Source: Myxococcota bacterium (lineage in GTDB: Bacteria; Myxococcota_A; UBA796; JAFGLY01). From it: a DNA stretch of 64,000 bases. Position numbers and translations under genes: made by a program. The stretch spans positions 186,001 to 250,000 of the forward strand of contig JAJRWT010000063.1 of the NCBI GenBank assembly GCA_024276675.1, in the 5' to 3' direction. Below the pieces are notes generated by a model. That model had not been told where the DNA came from. It did not search any database and worked only from the letters and a program-made list of their open reading frames with translations. Below, in pieces: positions 62,086 through 64,000 of this stretch (positions are counted from its first letter, which is position 1; the number at the start of each line of letters is the position of its first letter).

Positions 62086-64000
62086 TGGTTGGCAATCCAC
62101 GTGAGTACCTCCAGCCAGGTGTCGCTCTCAGGGTCCACATCCACTATGGCCAATTGGCTGTTGACCAGGTTTTCCTCGACATCGCCCTCGAAACATACCA
62201 CCACCGCCAGCTTGCCGTCCGGTGTGACTCGCACCGTGCTGGGGTTTTCGCACATGAAGGGAATCTCGCCCACGAGCTGGCCGTAGGGCCCCATGCGAAG
62301 GTCATAGGCCGCCAGGCTGTTGTCGTTGAAATTGGTGACCAGGAGGATGTCGCCACCCGGGAGATAGTCCATGCCCGTGGGGCCGGCACTGACCACCGTG
62401 TCTTCGCCCAGGTCGCGTTCAGCCCCGCGAGATGCGGGGAGCCAGCCCACCACGGTATCGTAGAGAAGGTCGTCTTCGTCGTCGTCCAGTACCTGCGCGA
62501 CATCCAGGAGATACACACCTTCGGGGCTGTCGTTGAGCGCGAAAAGGTAATCGGAGCCCGGCACCATGGTCATGCTTCGAAAGCCCACCCCCCCGGAACC
62601 CGTGTCCACGGGAAGAACGGCTTCGATGGCCAGGTAGTTGCGGTCGTCGAACCCGGAGCGGGAATCGTCCCGAACATCGAGCACCACTATGTAGGGCTGC
62701 CGCTTGCTGGCAACGTAGAGAAAACCACGGTCCTGGTCCAGATAAAGAGCAGTCAGACCTATTCCGGACACCTCGAAATCGTCCACGAAGCCGTCCAGTG
62801 GGATGGAGTCCACCTCGTCGGACCCTGCTCGGGTGGAGAAGGCCAGCCAGTCTCCAGATGTGGGAATGGAGGCATTCTTGTAGAAGACGTCGGGCTCCAG
62901 GGCCAAGGCCAGGCCGGGCCTGAAGCTGGAGTTGTCCCAACCGTGGTAGAACATGGTCCAACCATCGTCATCCTCGAGGACCACGGGCCGGTCCACCCCC
63001 CCGAAGTCGAAGAGACCCACCTCGCCCTGCAAGACCGGAATGGCTTCTTCTTCGTCGGTGTAGGTCCGCTGGAAGGAGAGATCGGCGGGATCGGCCCAGG
63101 CATAGCCTATCGCCCAGGTGTCGCCGTCAAAGCCCCCATACCACATGTGTATGGTGTCGCCGGTGCTGATCACCCACGGGTTGCGCACGCTGGTGTCGTC
63201 CCACTCACCCGTTGAACCGGTACCGAACACCCAGTCATCGCTCTGCCCCGCCAGCCGAGTGAAGTTCCAGCCATCGATGCTGGTGGCCGCGCCGATGTTG
63301 AAGCGCTCGCCGTCGGTGCCGGCGTACCAGAGCCTGATGGAGCCGTCGTCCAGGAGTTCGACGCTCCCAGGATAGACACCGATGCTTTCCCAGTCTTCGC
63401 CCACCTCCAGCACCGGAGATTCCCCGGAACGGGTCCAGGTGAAGCCGTCGTCGCTGGTGGCCATGCCCACCTGGACCAGGCCGTCCCCATGACCTGCGTA
63501 GTACATCACCAGGCCATCACCGGTGTCCAGCACGGCCGGCGAAGATACTCCATCGGCGTCGAAAGAGCCGGCATCTCCCTCGTAGAGTACGGGCTCTTCC
63601 GACACTACTACATCCTGCCCATCCCAGGTGGCCCGGGCGATGCGCGAAACTCCTCCAGAATCGGTGACGTCCAGGAAAATGGAGCCCCCATATTCAACGG
63701 CGGCGGAGATTCCCAGCCCACCGTCGGAATAGTCCCCCAGTTCGTCCAGGTCCAGGAGTTCACCTGCCACCAGGCTCAACTGCCAACCGAAGGTTTCGGA
63801 TTCCACCGTCGAGCCGGGCTCGGCTTGATAGGAGAGCAGGCCGGCCTCTTCGCCTTCTATGCTGAAGGCCTGGGAAGGCTGCACGTAGAAAGCCAGGCCG
63901 GGTGGCTCACGGGAAGCGGCGACGCTGTCCTGGGGATATTCCAGCATGGGTTCCGGATCTCCCCACCTGCTGCCGTCCACGCTGCTGGCCGTTGCGACGT
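62082..64000 (-). CDS. Secreted five-bladed-propeller-like protein, N-terminus cut by window edge
   Basis: A frame of at least 639 codons that runs off the right edge; the signal peptide is not visible. Repeated segments such as MATSDDGFTWTRSGESPVL and GAATSIDGWNFTRLAG are typical of GH43/GH32-like five-bladed propellers, and the C-terminal third looks like a YncE-type propeller (DRGFLYVASKRQPYIVVLDV). No catalytic triad of a glycosidase can be assigned. Its stop overlaps the next lipoprotein start. Confidence 0.8.
   Translation of the reverse strand, partial: VATASSVDGSRWGDPEPMLEYPQDSVAASREPPGLAFYVQPSQAFSIEGEEAGLLSYQAEPGSTVESETFGWQLSLVAGELLDLDELGDYSDGGLGISAAVEYGGSIFLDVTDSGGVSRIARATWDGQDVVVSEEPVLYEGDAGSFDADGVSSPAVLDTGDGLVMYYAGHGDGLVQVGMATSDDGFTWTRSGESPVLEVGEDWESIGVYPGSVELLDDGSIRLWYAGTDGERFNIGAATSIDGWNFTRLAGQSDDWVFGTGSTGEWDDTSVRNPWVISTGDTIHMWYGGFDGDTWAIGYAWADPADLSFQRTYTDEEEAIPVLQGEVGLFDFGGVDRPVVLEDDDGWTMFYHGWDNSSFRPGLALALEPDVFYKNASIPTSGDWLAFSTRAGSDEVDSIPLDGFVDDFEVSGIGLTALYLDQDRGFLYVASKRQPYIVVLDVRDDSRSGFDDRNYLAIEAVLPVDTGSGGVGFRSMTMVPGSDYLFALNDSPEGVYLLDVAQVLDDDEDDLLYDTVVGWLPASRGAERDLGEDTVVSAGPTGMDYLPGGDILLVTNFNDNSLAAYDLRMGPYGQLVGEIPFMCENPSTVRVTPDGKLAVVVCFEGDVEENLVNSQLAIVDVDPESDTWLEVLTWIANQ

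Overview
This is a chromosomal window of high GC content carrying about 48 protein genes and no rRNA, tRNA or CRISPR array that I can see. The gene style points to a Myxococcota or Bradymonadota-like deltaproteobacterial lineage. The signs are secreted proteins built from MopE/thrombospondin-3-like D-x-D-x-D-G-D repeats, one with a C-terminal Cys/hydrophobic/Arg sorting tail of MYXO-CTERM type. Other signs are a Hanks-type Ser/Thr kinase, a DUF4388-like/J-domain/TPR protein, MoxR plus VWA genes, an ImuB-DnaE2 mutagenesis pair, and many lipoproteins. The assignment is by gene style only.

Layout. 1-5.8 kb: a truncated secreted discoidin/NHL protein, thymidine kinase, an unrecognised protein, a rhomboid-like membrane protein lacking the catalytic residues, and an M42 peptidase. 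6.0-9.6 kb: a compact plus-strand operon of a SelW/Rdx-family selenoprotein (in-frame TGA at 6054 in a CxxU motif, followed by a SECIS-like hairpin), two sulfotransferases and a DDAH/amidinotransferase-fold enzyme. 9.8-12 kb: UDP-GlcNAc 2-epimerase and a UDP-sugar 4-epimerase. 12-22.6 kb: three MopE-repeat surface proteins around an envelope cluster (two alkaline-phosphatase-superfamily enzymes, one frameshifted, and an LpxL-like acyltransferase). 22.7-27.8 kb: dnaE2 and imuB behind a GAAC-N4-GTTC LexA box. 28-32.4 kb: Ser/Thr kinase, APS kinase, MoxR ATPase and VWA protein, the last two linked by a run of nine A. 32.4-40.6 kb: ahcY, HIT protein, an anti-sigma-like protein with nine internal repeats, its ECF sigma factor, and polA. 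41-47.5 kb: acyl-CoA dehydrogenase, paired eight-Cys lipoproteins, thioredoxin, J-domain/TPR protein, M23 peptidase and a K+ channel. 47.5-54.4 kb: a secreted TULIP-like protein, a glycosyltransferase, and a fatty-acyl-CoA operon (B12-binding mutase subunit, acyl-CoA dehydrogenase, crotonase, 3-hydroxybutyryl-CoA dehydrogenase). 54.6-64 kb: a TPR NTPase, an arylsulfotransferase-like lipoprotein, an RCC1-repeat lipoprotein, a Uma2 nuclease, and two beta-propeller surface proteins, the last cut by the window edge.

The most interesting item is the selenoprotein at 6018-6245. A standard gene caller would miss it because its redox Cys is encoded by TGA. It is 75 residues long and ends one base before the first sulfotransferase gene. 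Second-tier items are the nine-repeat anti-sigma factor, the possible A9 slippage fusion of MoxR and VWA, and the SOS box four bases upstream of imuB. Several genes touch sulfate chemistry (two sulfotransferases, an APS kinase, an ASST-like lipoprotein, sulfatase-fold enzymes), which may reflect sulfated surface glycans; this link is inference.
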